A DNA stretch of 64,000 nucleotides from Paenibacillus sp. Its GTDB lineage: Bacteria > Bacillota > Bacilli > Paenibacillales > Paenibacillaceae. Every line of letters starts with the position of its first letter. Position 1 is the first letter of the stretch. Below the pieces are notes generated by a model that saw nothing but the letters and a program-made list of their open reading frames with translations, ran no database searches and was not told the origin of the DNA. Shown piece by piece: positions 8,904 to 18,218 of this stretch. Made by a program: the position numbers and the translations under genes. The stretch covers positions 1 through 64,000 of the forward strand of contig JAFWEX010000131.1 of the NCBI GenBank assembly GCA_017512705.1. The letters run 5' to 3'.

Positions 8904-9812
8904 ATGCAAGAGCAACAGCATTTATACCCTCAACGCAAAAAAAGGTTATCCACTTTCATCCCCCTGAACGGGCCTTGGCGAAATATCTTTGATACCCTGC
9001 TTATCATCGTAGGCTCGTTTTTGATTGCCGTAGCCTTTAATTTATTTTTATTGCCCAATCAAATCGCTTCTGGTGGTGTGTCCGGTATATCCATCCTTGG
9101 AGATGAGTGGTTCGGCTGGGAGCCGGCTTATACTCAATGGGCGATTAACATCCCACTACTGATTGCAAGTTTTCTCCTCATCGATAAACAGTATGGTTTC
9201 CGTTCCATTCTGGGCAGCATTATACTTCCACTCTTTGTGTATTTGACGAGTCATTGGGAGTTTCCTACCACCAACCCGCTACTTGGATCGTTGTATGGAG
9301 GCATTGGAGTTGGTCTGGGAATCGGGATTGTATATCGGGGTAGAGGATCAACCGGAGGCACGAGCATTTTAGCACGCATTGTTCAGAAGTACAGCGGACT
9401 CAGTTACTCTCTATGTGTTGTCATCATGGATGCGATCGTCATTATTATGGCGGCTTTTGTATTGTCGCTGGAACAGTCCCTGTATGCGCTAATCGGGTTA
9501 TACGTGACAGGTAAAGTCATTGATGCTGTGGAGATGGGACTGGGCTATTCGAAGGTAGCATACATTATCTCCAACCAGACGGAACCGATTACCAAAGTCA
9601 TTCTGGCCGATCTGGATCGGGGGCTGACCAAGCTGGAGGCTAGAGGTGGATATACGGATGACCAGCGGACAGTGCTGATGGTAGTCGTTGGGCAAAATGA
9701 AGTGACGAGACTGAAAGCGTTGATCCGGTCCGTAGACCCGGGGGCTTTTGTCATCATTAGTAATGCGCACGAAGTGCTTGGAGAAGGATTTAAGCGCGGC
9801 GAGCATGTATAA
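8904..9812 (+). CDS. yvjA: YitT family membrane protein with DUF2179 domain (YvjA-like)
   Basis: 302 aa. A basic cytoplasmic N-terminus leads to about five or six membrane helices (residues ~25-200) containing the family block NLFLLPNQIASGGVSGIS and the GRGSTGGTSILARI motif. The C-terminal ~90 residues (KVAYIISNQTEPITKVIL ... GAFVIISNAHEVLGEGF) are the soluble DUF2179 domain. The position directly after prfB matches yvjA in Bacillus. The biochemical function of the family is not established; substrate transport is only a guess. The ATG at 8904 has AAGGAG about 11 nt upstream. Confidence 0.88.
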   Translation: MQEQQHLYPQRKKRLSTFIPLNGPWRNIFDTLLIIVGSFLIAVAFNLFLLPNQIASGGVSGISILGDEWFGWEPAYTQWAINIPLLIASFLLIDKQYGFRSILGSIILPLFVYLTSHWEFPTTNPLLGSLYGGIGVGLGIGIVYRGRGSTGGTSILARIVQKYSGLSYSLCVVIMDAIVIIMAAFVLSLEQSLYALIGLYVTGKVIDAVEMGLGYSKVAYIISNQTEPITKVILADLDRGLTKLEARGGYTDDQRTVLMVVVGQNEVTRLKALIRSVDPGAFVIISNAHEVLGEGFKRGEHV

Positions 9813-9850
9813 GTATAAGGAAGCAGTTAATAAGCGTTAAAAATGCATTA

Positions 9851-9905
9851 AAAAAAGCAAATACTCTCTTCATCCAGATGATGGATAAGGAGTAATTGCT
9901 TTTTC
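9851..9905. terminator. Bidirectional terminator between yvjA and cls
   Basis: AGCAAATACTC (9856-9866) pairs with GAGTAATTGCT (9890-9900) with one mismatch, flanked by A runs on the left and T runs on the right. An inner ATCCA/TGGAT pair extends the stem. It serves the two convergent genes. Confidence 0.8.
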
Positions 9906-9994
9906 TTTTTGTGCCGATAGAAGAACACAGAATAAACTCGGAATAGTAGAGCGAGAAGCTCCTATATTGCTCCGATATCACCCTCTGCTTAAGC

Positions 9995-11443
9995 TTACAG
10001 GATCGGAGATAACAGGCGCGAGATCGCTTCCTTGAAACGAATAATGAGACTACGGCTTTGATATTCCTTCAGCGTCAGCTCCCGCGATACGTTTAGGTCG
10101 TGCTCAAAAGTCTGGACAAGTGCCGTTGCGATCGTTTCATCATACATAAAGGCATTAACCTCGAAGTTCAGCCTGAAACTACGATAGTCGATATTGGCAG
10201 TTCCGACGGAAGCAACGAGACTGTCGATAATCAATGTTTTTGCGTGAATGAAACCATTATCATAGACATACACTTTGGCCCCTACTTTTAACAACTCCCC
10301 AATATAAGACAGCGTAGCCCAATAAACAAAGGCATGGTCAGGTTTGTTAGGAATCATGATCCGTACATCAATACCTGACAGGCACGCAAGACGTATAGCT
10401 TCGAATACACTGGCATCCGGAATAAAGTAAGGTGTTTGAATGAGAACAGAATGTTTGGCACCGTTAATCATCTTCAGGTAGCTGTTTTTGATATGCTCAA
10501 TCTCGGCGTCAGGTCCGCTGGACACAATCTGCATAGCCGTTTTGCCCGTTCCTTCTATATAAGGGAAATGAGCAGGGACGTACGGCGTATCATGTTGTTT
10601 GGAAGCTTCGTTCCAGTCGAGCATGAACCGTGTCTGCAGCGCATGAACGGCAGTGCCCTTGATACGAAGATGAGTGTCGCGCCAATAGCCGAATTTCGAA
10701 TTCAGTCCGAGATATTCATCACCCACGTTGAAACCGCCGGTATAACCAAGGTTCCCATCAATAATCACAATTTTTCGGTGATTACGGTAGTTCATCCGCA
10801 GGTTGATCAGACTGAATTTGGATGGGAAAAAGACTTCAACAAGTCCACCCGCTTCGCGCAATTCTTTGAAAAATCGATTCGTTATACGCCGTGATCCAAG
10901 CGCATCATACAGTAGACGAACCTTCACGCCTTCTCGTGCTTTGCGGATCAGCGCATCCCGAATTCTTTTACCCAGCGTATCCGCTCGATAAATGTAATAT
11001 TGCACGTGCACATGATCCTTTGCCGCCGCAATGTCATCCAGAAGCTGCTGGAATTTGTCTCTTCCATCCGTAATGATCTCAACGGCATTGTCCTCTGTCA
11101 GGAGTGCACCGTTTTGCTTGAGGTTCATGTAGATCATGTCCTGGCTGCTTTCCGTTGCCTTGTTGGAAAAAGGAGTTCGATTATCTTGCAGCTGAGCAAG
11201 CTGCGCCTCGATTCGTTCCTCCAAGCCAAGCTTTTTGCGGTCTTTCCATTGAAAGAGACGATATCGGGTCAGATTCTGCCCCGTCAAAAGATAAAGGATG
11301 AACCCGAAGACCGGAATAAAGTTCAATACCAACAGCCAAGCCCATGAAGAACTGGCATCCTTGCGTTCGAAAAAGACGACTGCGGCAGCAAAAATAATAT
11401 TCAGGCCCAGGAGCACAACTAGTAGTATGGATTCGATATGCAC
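9995..11443 (-). CDS. cls: Cardiolipin synthase
   Basis: 482 aa, the usual length. It joins two phosphatidylglycerol molecules into cardiolipin plus glycerol at the membrane. Two N-terminal membrane helices (residues ~4-25 and 33-53) precede two phospholipase D active sites: H222-K224-D229 (HRKIVIIDG) and H400-K402-D407 (HAKTLIID). The family tail with basic residues ends in LLSPIL. The start has GGAGGACTAAC upstream on the minus strand. It stands between yvjA and the arg cluster and is transcribed against both. In Bacillus this position is not occupied by cls, so it is a local insertion relative to that order. ClsA is the nearest named type, but the paralogue cannot be fixed. Confidence 0.94.
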   Translation of the reverse strand: MHIESILLVVLLGLNIIFAAAVVFFERKDASSSWAWLLVLNFIPVFGFILYLLTGQNLTRYRLFQWKDRKKLGLEERIEAQLAQLQDNRTPFSNKATESSQDMIYMNLKQNGALLTEDNAVEIITDGRDKFQQLLDDIAAAKDHVHVQYYIYRADTLGKRIRDALIRKAREGVKVRLLYDALGSRRITNRFFKELREAGGLVEVFFPSKFSLINLRMNYRNHRKIVIIDGNLGYTGGFNVGDEYLGLNSKFGYWRDTHLRIKGTAVHALQTRFMLDWNEASKQHDTPYVPAHFPYIEGTGKTAMQIVSSGPDAEIEHIKNSYLKMINGAKHSVLIQTPYFIPDASVFEAIRLACLSGIDVRIMIPNKPDHAFVYWATLSYIGELLKVGAKVYVYDNGFIHAKTLIIDSLVASVGTANIDYRSFRLNFEVNAFMYDETIATALVQTFEHDLNVSRELTLKEYQSRSLIIRFKEAISRLLSPIL

Positions 11444-11474
11444 GTTAGTCCTCCATGTCTCGTAATCATAATGA

Positions 11475-11507
11475 CCTTCAGAGTGCGCTCCAAGTGCACT
11501 TTGAAGG
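11475..11507. repeat. Inverted repeat upstream of cls
   Basis: CCTTCAGAGTGC (11475-11486) and GCACTTTGAAGG (11496-11507) form a 12-bp stem with one G-U pair and a 9-nt loop, 32 bp before the cls start. It could be an operator or a leader hairpin. No T run follows on either strand. The rest of the 309-bp cls-argC gap holds only the arg promoter. Confidence 0.5.
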
Positions 11508-11649
11508 ACAAGGTATACATCGGAACAAGACCCTATATGTAATGTATCCTACTAGTATGTATTCTAACAGAAGAAGGCCTGTTCGTCCCTAAGGGAAAGA
11601 GATTCGTTCGGATTTGTTGGAAATCCGTGTTAAATTTCATGATAGATGG

Positions 11650-11678
11650 TTGTATTTATATAACCAGAGTCGTATAAT
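11650..11678 (+). promoter_or_regulatory. Probable promoter of the arg cluster
   Basis: A perfect TATAAT at 11673-11678 with TTGTAT at 11650-11655 (17-bp spacer) lies 75 bp before the argC start. The A+T-rich, partly palindromic surroundings (for example GTATAATAATAC) could hold an arginine-repressor site, but no convincing ARG box was found. Confidence 0.5.
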
Positions 11679-11752
11679 AATACACAAATATGCATAGAAG
11701 CGACGGAATTGTCTGCTCAAGTAGCGCATACAACAGGATTGGGGGAGCGAGA

Positions 11753-12802
11753 GTGAATAACAAATTAAGAGTAGCAATCGTCGGTTCCACCGGCTACGGC
11801 GGGGTGGAACTGATTCGTTTTTTTCAGAATCATCCGCAAGTCGAAATTACATCGGTAATCTCTTCATCCAGTAGCGGGGAGTCCATCGCCGATGGTTTTC
11901 CGCATTTGACGGGCGTTATTCACAGGCCGCTCGACGGTGTCGATCCTGCAGAGATTGCAAGTCGTGCAGATCTCGTATTCACCGCGACCCCGTCTGGCGT
12001 AAGCGCGAAGCTCGTTCCGAGCCTGCTGGAGGCTGGTCTGAAAGTGATTGACCTGTCTGGTGATTTCCGTTTGAAAGACGGATCGGTATATGAGCAGTGG
12101 TACAAACATCCTGCCCCTCCAGCAGATGTGTTGGAGAAGGCTGTATACGGCATGCCTGAGGTGTACGGAGACGAAGTAAAGGGCAAAGATTTCATATCCA
12201 ATCCCGGCTGTTATCCGACAGCGACGCTGCTGGGTCTGATTCCTGCGGTACAGGCGGGATGGATTGATCCTTCCACGATTATTATCGATGCCAAATCAGG
12301 TGTATCTGGTGCAGGGCGTGGAACTAGTCTGACGAATCATTATGCAGAAATGAACGAAAATTTCAAAGCTTACAAGTTGAATAAACATCAGCATATTCCT
12401 GAGATCGAGCAAGTTCTCGGCAATATTACGGGAAGCCCGGTAACAGTAACTTTTACAACACATCTTGTGCCAATGACACGCGGCATTATGAGTACGATGT
12501 ATGCCAAGCTGACGGGTGAGCATAGTGATCAGGAGATTGTGGACTTATATCGTAAATATTATGAAAATAGACCTTTTGTACGTGTGCGTGAACCGGGCAT
12601 TTGGCCATCGACGAAGGAAGTGTCTGGATCGAACTATTGTGACATCGGATTTTCGGTAGATCCGCGCACAGGGCGCTTGACGGTCATTTCGGTAATTGAC
12701 AATCTGGTGAAGGGTGCATCCGGGCAAGCAATTCAAAATATGAACCTGATGATGGGATGGGAGGAGAACCTCGGGCTGAAGATGACACCGGTATATCCAT
12801 AA
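11753..12802 (+). CDS. argC: N-acetyl-gamma-glutamyl-phosphate reductase
   Basis: 349 aa. It reduces N-acetylglutamyl phosphate to the semialdehyde with NADPH, the third step of arginine synthesis. It has the Rossmann start (VAIVGSTGYGGVELIRFF) and the catalytic Cys153 in SNPGCYPT. The family blocks SGVSGAGR and KHQHIPEIEQ are present. The GTG at 11753 is chosen because GGGGGAG lies 6 nt upstream and it gives the usual N-terminus. The in-frame ATG at 11690 lies only 12 bp after the -10 box and has no ribosome site. First gene of the arg cluster; argJ follows after 148 bp. Confidence 0.95.
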   Translation: MNNKLRVAIVGSTGYGGVELIRFFQNHPQVEITSVISSSSSGESIADGFPHLTGVIHRPLDGVDPAEIASRADLVFTATPSGVSAKLVPSLLEAGLKVIDLSGDFRLKDGSVYEQWYKHPAPPADVLEKAVYGMPEVYGDEVKGKDFISNPGCYPTATLLGLIPAVQAGWIDPSTIIIDAKSGVSGAGRGTSLTNHYAEMNENFKAYKLNKHQHIPEIEQVLGNITGSPVTVTFTTHLVPMTRGIMSTMYAKLTGEHSDQEIVDLYRKYYENRPFVRVREPGIWPSTKEVSGSNYCDIGFSVDPRTGRLTVISVIDNLVKGASGQAIQNMNLMMGWEENLGLKMTPVYP

Positions 12803-12950
12803 TCATATGACGAATGAGGATCGCAGGGGGCAGCGTGAATAAGCGAGCTTGAGTCATGTCATTAGGGATAGTTACGAATTATGGGTGGACAAATTCAGTT
12901 GAAGCAGGCGATTCATCAGCATATGGCTGAACGCATACGGGGGATATGAT

Positions 12951-14189
12951 ATGGGAGCAAAAGTGGAGCAACAAGCTTTTACCTTAGTTGAGAACGGAAC
13001 AATTGTTACGCCGGGTGGGTTCACGGTTGGTGGACTGCACTGTGGTTTGAAAAAAACGTCACGCAACGACATCGGAGCGATTCGCTGTGATATTCCTGCA
13101 ACTGCTGCAGCGGTCTACACGACCAACGTGTTTCAGGCTGCACCGCTCAAAGTTACAAAGGAGAGCCTGAGCAACGGACGTTTGCAGGCTGTGATTGTTA
13201 ATAGCGGTAACGCCAATGCATGTACAGGACAACAGGGTGAAGAGGATGCGTATGCGATGCGTGCTGCAGCCGCTCGTGAGCTAGGCGTGCTTGAAGAAGA
13301 CGTGGCGGTTGCTTCCACAGGAGTCATTGGTGAACTGCTGAAGATGGATGCAGTGCATTCAGGTATCAAGGCACTCCCGGAGCAACTGGGCAAGGGAACA
13401 GACGAAGCAGAGCAATTTTCACAGGCGATTCTAACGACTGATTTGGTAAAAAAAGAAGCTTGCGTCTCCGTCGTTGTCGGCGGCAAGACGGTAACGATTG
13501 CGGGAGCGGCCAAAGGCTCGGGAATGATTCATCCGAATATGGCCACCATGCTGGCGTTTATGACCTCAGATGCGGTCATTGGAGCAGATGCGTTGCAGCG
13601 CTTGCTGCGCCAGGCAACCAATCATACATTTAACATGATCACTGTAGATGGGGATACGAGCACGAATGATATGCTTGTAGCGATGTCCAGTGGCTATGCA
13701 GGTAATGAAGAATTGACGATGGATCACCCGGATTGGGATGCGTTTGCTGCTGGATTCACGTATGTATGCCAGGTGCTTGCCAAAGCGATTGCTCGCGATG
13801 GTGAAGGGGCAACCAAGCTGGTTGAAGTCGAAGTGACGGGTGCAGTTAGCGATGAGTCTGCACAGGCTATTGCCAAAACGGTGATCGGCTCAAGCCTGGT
13901 CAAATCCGCGATGTTTGGTGCTGACGCGAACTGGGGCCGGATCATTGCTGCGGTAGGTCGTGCGGGTCAGCCAGTGAACCCCGATACGGTGGATATTCGT
14001 CTTGGAGACATCCCGGTGCTCGCCCAGTCTCGTCCGGTTGTATTTGACGAAGAAGCGGCACTGGCATACTTGCAGACGGACACCGTGCGCATTGTAGTAG
14101 ATCTGCATCACGGCGAAGGCAACGCTGTAGCCTGGGGATGCGACCTGACGTATGACTATGTACGTATTAACGCCGCATATCGCACGTAA
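12951..14189 (+). CDS. argJ: Bifunctional ornithine acetyltransferase / N-acetylglutamate synthase
   Basis: 412 aa. ArgJ recycles the acetyl group from acetylornithine to glutamate and, in the bifunctional form, also uses acetyl-CoA to start the pathway. The precursor cleaves itself before the nucleophile Thr199 in KGSGMIHPNMATMLAF into alpha and beta chains. The early block VNSGNANACTG is typical. The presence of argJ fits the cyclic pathway and the absence of argA and argE here. Whether it is mono- or bifunctional cannot be read from sequence alone. Start ATG 12951, preceded by GGGGGATATGAT. Confidence 0.95.
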   Translation: MGAKVEQQAFTLVENGTIVTPGGFTVGGLHCGLKKTSRNDIGAIRCDIPATAAAVYTTNVFQAAPLKVTKESLSNGRLQAVIVNSGNANACTGQQGEEDAYAMRAAAARELGVLEEDVAVASTGVIGELLKMDAVHSGIKALPEQLGKGTDEAEQFSQAILTTDLVKKEACVSVVVGGKTVTIAGAAKGSGMIHPNMATMLAFMTSDAVIGADALQRLLRQATNHTFNMITVDGDTSTNDMLVAMSSGYAGNEELTMDHPDWDAFAAGFTYVCQVLAKAIARDGEGATKLVEVEVTGAVSDESAQAIAKTVIGSSLVKSAMFGADANWGRIIAAVGRAGQPVNPDTVDIRLGDIPVLAQSRPVVFDEEAALAYLQTDTVRIVVDLHHGEGNAVAWGCDLTYDYVRINAAYRT

Positions 14190-14311
14190 AAAAGATGTTA
14201 TGCCAGGCGATCGAAAGAACGATCCGAATCTGAAACGGCTTGATCGTCTAACTATAAGTGTTTTGAGTGTTAAGTCTTGTATCATTGTCTGAACGAAAGG
14301 GGTCTAGTCTC

Positions 14312-15151
14312 ATGAATTCAACTTTACCTAACAGTAGTACTGCAACGGAAGCAGGTACGGAGAAACAGATGTTTGTGATGAAATGTGGTGGCAGTACGCT
14401 GGCCGCATTGCCTGAGTCCTTTTTTTCAGACCTGCGTGACTTGCAGTCTTCAGGAAACAGCCCGGTCATCGTTCATGGCGGCGGACCAGCAATCTCCGAG
14501 AATCTGGCGAAGCTTGGCATTGAAACGGAATTCGTCGACGGCCTGCGTAAGACAACGGAGCCTGTGCTGGACGTCGTGGAGATGGTTCTGGCTGGAAGTA
14601 TTAACAAGCAGATTGTTCGGCTCATCCAGCGTGCAGGCGGTCGGGCTTTGGGCGTGTCGGGTGTGGATGGTGGCCTGATTCAGGCAAAACCTGTATCAAA
14701 TCATGCCCAGATCGGCTGGGTAGGTCATGTGACCAGTGTCCAAGCAGAGATCATACAAGGTATCGTTAACATGGGTTACATGCCTGTCATTGCACCTGTA
14801 GGAGTGGATGCGAGCGGGCAACGTTACAATATTAACGCAGATACGGCGGCAGGAGCAGTGGCTTCGCATCTTGGAGTAAAACGTATGATTGTCGTGACCG
14901 ACGTACCAGGCATTATGAGGACTATTGGAGGCCAGAAAAAAGTGCTGCCTTCTGTATCCGTTCAAGAGATCGAGGATATGATTCAAACCGGTGAAATCTA
15001 CGGCGGTATGATTCCGAAGGTACGTGCAGCCATTGCGTGCATCCACGGCGAAGTACGCGAGGTAATTATCGTGGATGGAAGCGAGCCGCAGATTCTGAGC
15101 CGTGTGCTTGGCGGAGAGACGATCGGTACCCGGATTGTGCGAATGCAGTAG
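14312..15151 (+). CDS. argB: Acetylglutamate kinase
   Basis: 279 aa. It phosphorylates N-acetylglutamate, the controlled step of arginine synthesis. An amino-acid-kinase fold is shown by MKCGGSTL, the VHGGGP loop, the INADTAAGAVA block and MIPKVRAAI near the end. The ATG at 14312 has GAAAGGGG upstream at good spacing. The N-terminus carries ~22 extra low-complexity residues (NSTLPNSSTATEAGTE) before the conserved core. Feedback inhibition by arginine usually goes with an N-terminal helix plus specific C-terminal residues; this is not clear here. The 510-bp gap to argD is filled by inserted repeat elements. Confidence 0.93.
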   Translation: MNSTLPNSSTATEAGTEKQMFVMKCGGSTLAALPESFFSDLRDLQSSGNSPVIVHGGGPAISENLAKLGIETEFVDGLRKTTEPVLDVVEMVLAGSINKQIVRLIQRAGGRALGVSGVDGGLIQAKPVSNHAQIGWVGHVTSVQAEIIQGIVNMGYMPVIAPVGVDASGQRYNINADTAAGAVASHLGVKRMIVVTDVPGIMRTIGGQKKVLPSVSVQEIEDMIQTGEIYGGMIPKVRAAIACIHGEVREVIIVDGSEPQILSRVLGGETIGTRIVRMQ

Positions 15152-15216
15152 AGTCAACAAGAAATTCAGACTTTTGGCTTTTATTTATATAAAAAAAGAA
15201 TTTGTACACGATGTTT

Positions 15217-15623
15217 TTATGAGAAAGTTGAATTTAGACGTTAACGAAGAAGGCAGAAAACCTGAACAGTGAAGTATTCGCGATTACCACTGGACTTTAT
15301 CTTTTATCAATCTATATAAGTTGAACTATTTATTTACACGAATAACGGAGAGGACAGAAAAAACCTGGAAAAGCGTAGCGGTCGCCTAAAAGCTTTCGAA
15401 AGAAAGCTACATCGGAAGCATATGCTTATCACCGGATTTACACTTAACAAAGGGAATCAAAAAATCTGGGGATAACAGCGATTGGAAGGTTATTCTGTCA
15501 TCGGAGTGGCCAGTGTAAACCATCTTCAGTTCCATATTGATAATCGAAAAATCAGGGTATAACAGTGATCGATAGGTTATTCTGTCATCGGAGTGACCCG
15601 TGTGAATAAAGGTTTTCTCATAA
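15217..15623. repeat. Older, degenerate inverted-repeat element, split by a younger copy
   Basis: The outer ends TTATGAGAAA (15217-15226) and TTTCTCATAA (15614-15623) are exact inverted copies. The left half (15226-15290: AAGTTGAA, then ACGAAGAAGGCAGAAAA, CCTGAA) matches the left part of the inner element. The right half (15544-15607, including GGTTATTCTGTCATCGGAGT) matches its right part. Between them lies a complete second copy at 15304-15543. The whole fills the argB-argD gap and stops 40 bp before the argD start. No open frame of substance is encoded. Confidence 0.75.
15304..15543. repeat. Inner, younger copy of the inverted-repeat element (about 240 bp)
   Basis: Its ends TTATCAAT (15304-15311) and ATTGATAA (15536-15543) are inverted copies. 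Imperfect pairing continues inward to TTTACAC near 15332 and GTGTAAA at 15513-15519. The body matches the copy at 52819-53050 at roughly 85-90 percent by eye, for example GGATAACAGCGATTGGAAGG and GGTTATTCTGTCATCGGAGT. It has no transposase, so it is MITE-like or a structured RNA/DNA element. Some internal hairpins intact in the 52.8-kb copy are decayed here. Confidence 0.8.
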
Positions 15624-15662
15624 TTGATCGCAGAGTACGAATCGACAAGGAGTGATACGGTC

Positions 15663-16916
15663 ATGGCAAAAGGTAACGAACAGCCAGGTTCTGGCACAGC
15701 CGTAGCGGGCGCAGCAAGTACAGGTGCAGCGGCCGAGACGGGAAGCTCTCTTTTTCAAACATATGCACGGTATCCGATCAGCCTAGTCAAAGGAAAAGGC
15801 AGCTGGTTATGGGATGATCAGGGGAACCGCTATCTCGATTTCATGTGCGGACTTGCAGTAACGAGCCTAGGCCATGCACCGGAGAAGGTCGGAGCGAAGC
15901 TGAAAGCTCAGATTGATGAGCTGTGGCATGTGTCTAACCTGTTTCAGATTCCGGGACAGGAAAAGGCAGCAGCTCTGCTGACAGCCAATACCTGTGCGGA
16001 CGCAGTCTTTTTCTGCAACAGTGGTGCTGAAGCTAATGAGGCGGCTATTAAGGTGGCTCGTCGTTATCAACAAAAGGTAAAGGGTGCGGATCGGTACGAA
16101 GTGATTACATTCGCTCAATCGTTCCACGGACGGACACTGGCAACGTTGACGGCAACGGGCCAGGATAAAGTCAAAGAAGGTTTCTTGCCGCTGCCCGCTG
16201 GATTTGTCACTGTACCGCTGCATGATATCCCGGCACTCGAAGGTGCGATTGGACCGAAAACCGCAGCGATTATGCTAGAGATGGTTCAAGCCGAAGGCGG
16301 AGTATATCCGGTAGAACCTGAATTCGTCAAACATGTGCGCAAACTGTGTGATGAGCATGGACTGCTGATGATTGTGGACGAAGTGCAGACAGGTATGGGA
16401 CGTACAGGCAAGTTGTTTGCTCACGAGCATTACGGTGTTGAACCGGATGTATTCACTGTAGCCAAAGGAATTGGCAGTGGCTTTCCTGTTGGTGCAATGC
16501 TGGGTAAGGGTTTCCTGCGTGATGCCTTTACACCGGGCAGTCATGCCACGACCTTTGGCGGCACGCCGCTTGCTTCCTCCGTCGTTATCGCAACCATTGA
16601 GACGATGCTGGAAGATCGGTTGCCAGAGCGCGCAGCGGAGATGGGCGATTATCTGATGACGTCTCTACGTACTCGTCTGGCTGGCAACCCGTTTGTCAAA
16701 GAAGTCCGCGGGATGGGCTTGCTGGTAGGGATCGAGTGTGCAGAGCCGATCGGTGATATTGTGCTGGCAGGACAGAAGCGCGGCATCTTGTTCGTGTCGG
16801 CTGGACCTAACGTTATTCGCTTGCTTCCTAACCTCTATGTTAGTAAAGAAGAGATCGACGAGGCTGTGTCCCTGGTGGCGACATTAATTGAAGAGCACGT
16901 TGCGGCGAAAGCCTGA
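15663..16916 (+). CDS. argD: Acetylornithine aminotransferase
   Basis: 417 aa, class III PLP-dependent aminotransferase, converting N-acetylglutamate semialdehyde to N-acetylornithine. The PLP lysine lies in FTVAKGIGSGFPVGAM; the aspartate of IVDEVQTGMGRTG and CNSGAEANEAAIK are also family marks. The ATG at 15663 follows AAGGAGTGA with 7-nt spacing and is preferred over the in-frame ATG at 15624, which abuts the repeat element. The first ~40 residues are Gly/Ala/Ser-rich and absent from most homologues. Confidence 0.93.
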   Translation: MAKGNEQPGSGTAVAGAASTGAAAETGSSLFQTYARYPISLVKGKGSWLWDDQGNRYLDFMCGLAVTSLGHAPEKVGAKLKAQIDELWHVSNLFQIPGQEKAAALLTANTCADAVFFCNSGAEANEAAIKVARRYQQKVKGADRYEVITFAQSFHGRTLATLTATGQDKVKEGFLPLPAGFVTVPLHDIPALEGAIGPKTAAIMLEMVQAEGGVYPVEPEFVKHVRKLCDEHGLLMIVDEVQTGMGRTGKLFAHEHYGVEPDVFTVAKGIGSGFPVGAMLGKGFLRDAFTPGSHATTFGGTPLASSVVIATIETMLEDRLPERAAEMGDYLMTSLRTRLAGNPFVKEVRGMGLLVGIECAEPIGDIVLAGQKRGILFVSAGPNVIRLLPNLYVSKEEIDEAVSLVATLIEEHVAAKA

Positions 16917-16939
16917 TATATAAAAATGAATTTGCTGAT

Positions 16940-16962
16940 CCGGGGGCCATAGCGGCCCTCGG
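16940..16962 (+). other. GC-rich hairpin between argD and argF
   Basis: CCGGGGGCC (16940-16948) pairs with GGCCCTCGG (16954-16962) over nine positions including one G-U, loop ATAGC. It lies 23 bp after the argD stop and is not followed by T residues. It may stabilise the upstream mRNA or slow transcription. The remaining ~180 bp to argF show nothing else. Confidence 0.5.
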
Positions 16963-17142
16963 AACGAAGCGAAGAAAAGTTAAAAGAATCCCTGTAGCCG
17001 TGCGGCAACCTATTCGCAGAAGAAAGATCTGATGAATATCAGCACAATCATCTGATTAGAAGAAAATGTTCTTAACCCATGTGTATGGCGTGGCTTCTGT
17101 CCATGCGGGTGCAGGGAACCGGAATTAAGGAGGAAATAAGAT

Positions 17143-18108
17143 ATGGCAGTCCAGCACACAGATAAGGTTCAGAAGATAGACCTCAGAGGCCGGGATTTCA
17201 TCGAATTCACTGACTATACAGCTGAGGAAATACGTTACCTGCTCGATCTCGCCATTGAGATTAAAGGCAAGCAAAAAAGCGGTGTACCGTTTCAGCCCCT
17301 GAAAGGCAAAACGATCGGACTTATTTTTGAAAAATCATCCACACGTACACGTGTATCCTTTGAAGTTGGCATGTTCCAGCTGGGCGGACACGCGCTGTTC
17401 CTTAGCAAGAATGACATTCAGCTGGGACGGGGCGAGACGACACATGATACAGCGAAAGTGTTGTCCCGTTACCTGGACGGCATTATGATTCGCACGTTTG
17501 GACACCATAATGTGATTGAATTGGCAGAACATGCTGATGTTCCCGTCATTAACGGTCTGAGCGATGCAGCGCATCCATGTCAGGTGCTGGCAGATTTCCA
17601 AACGGTGCTTGAGCATAAAGGCAAGCTGGCAGGTCTGAGAATGGCTTATGTCGGCGACGGCAACAACATGGCACACTCCCTCATGCTGGGCGCAGCCAAA
17701 ATGGGTATGCACGTTGCTGTGGCAACGCCGAAAGGCTATGAGCCGGACAGTGATGTGGTTGAGCAGGCTCGTGCCATTGCACAGGAGAGCGGTTCGGAAG
17801 TGCTTGTGACATACAGCGCACAAGAAGCAGTCAAGGATGCTGATATCGTGTATACCGATGTATGGGCGAGTATGGGCTTTGAAGAAGAGCAGAAGATCCG
17901 TGAGCAGGCGTTTGCAGCTTATCAAGTGGATGAGGAACTGATGAAAGGTGCCAAGCCGGACTACATGTTCTTGCACTGCCTACCAGCACACCGCGGTGAA
18001 GAAGTGAGCGCAGGTGTCATCGACGGCCCGAACTCGCTGATCTTTGATCAGGCAGAGAACCGTCTGCATGCACAAAAGGCGCTGATGGCCGCTCTGATGA
18101 GCGAATAG
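17143..18108 (+). CDS. argF: Ornithine carbamoyltransferase
   Basis: 321 aa. It forms citrulline from ornithine and carbamoyl phosphate. The carbamoyl-phosphate loop SSTRTRVSFEVG, the HPCQVLAD ornithine-site block and the HCLPAH motif with the catalytic cysteine are all present. The ATG at 17143 has a strong AAGGAGGAAATAAGAT site. Its position in a biosynthetic cluster points to the anabolic enzyme rather than the arc catabolic one. The carbamoyl phosphate synthetase genes are not in this window. Confidence 0.96.
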   Translation: MAVQHTDKVQKIDLRGRDFIEFTDYTAEEIRYLLDLAIEIKGKQKSGVPFQPLKGKTIGLIFEKSSTRTRVSFEVGMFQLGGHALFLSKNDIQLGRGETTHDTAKVLSRYLDGIMIRTFGHHNVIELAEHADVPVINGLSDAAHPCQVLADFQTVLEHKGKLAGLRMAYVGDGNNMAHSLMLGAAKMGMHVAVATPKGYEPDSDVVEQARAIAQESGSEVLVTYSAQEAVKDADIVYTDVWASMGFEEEQKIREQAFAAYQVDEELMKGAKPDYMFLHCLPAHRGEEVSAGVIDGPNSLIFDQAENRLHAQKALMAALMSE

Positions 18109-18218
18109 ACGCAGTTTGTGGTTATGGGTTGATTTTAAACGCTAATTTGGCGATGATAGGATGAAATAAAGTATAGTGTTTGAATGATTGCAATTGATCT
18201 TGGGGAGGACCATACTAC

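Noticed and set aside
11520..11752. T-box or ARG box upstream of argC
   Set aside because: No T-box core sequence or specifier stem could be made out, and no palindrome close to the ATGAATA-type arginine-repressor consensus.
15407..15697. Minus-strand open frame across the argB-argD repeat
   Set aside because: It is the translation of the inverted-repeat elements, with the same peptide repeated for each copy, no ribosome site, and it runs into the argD coding sequence.
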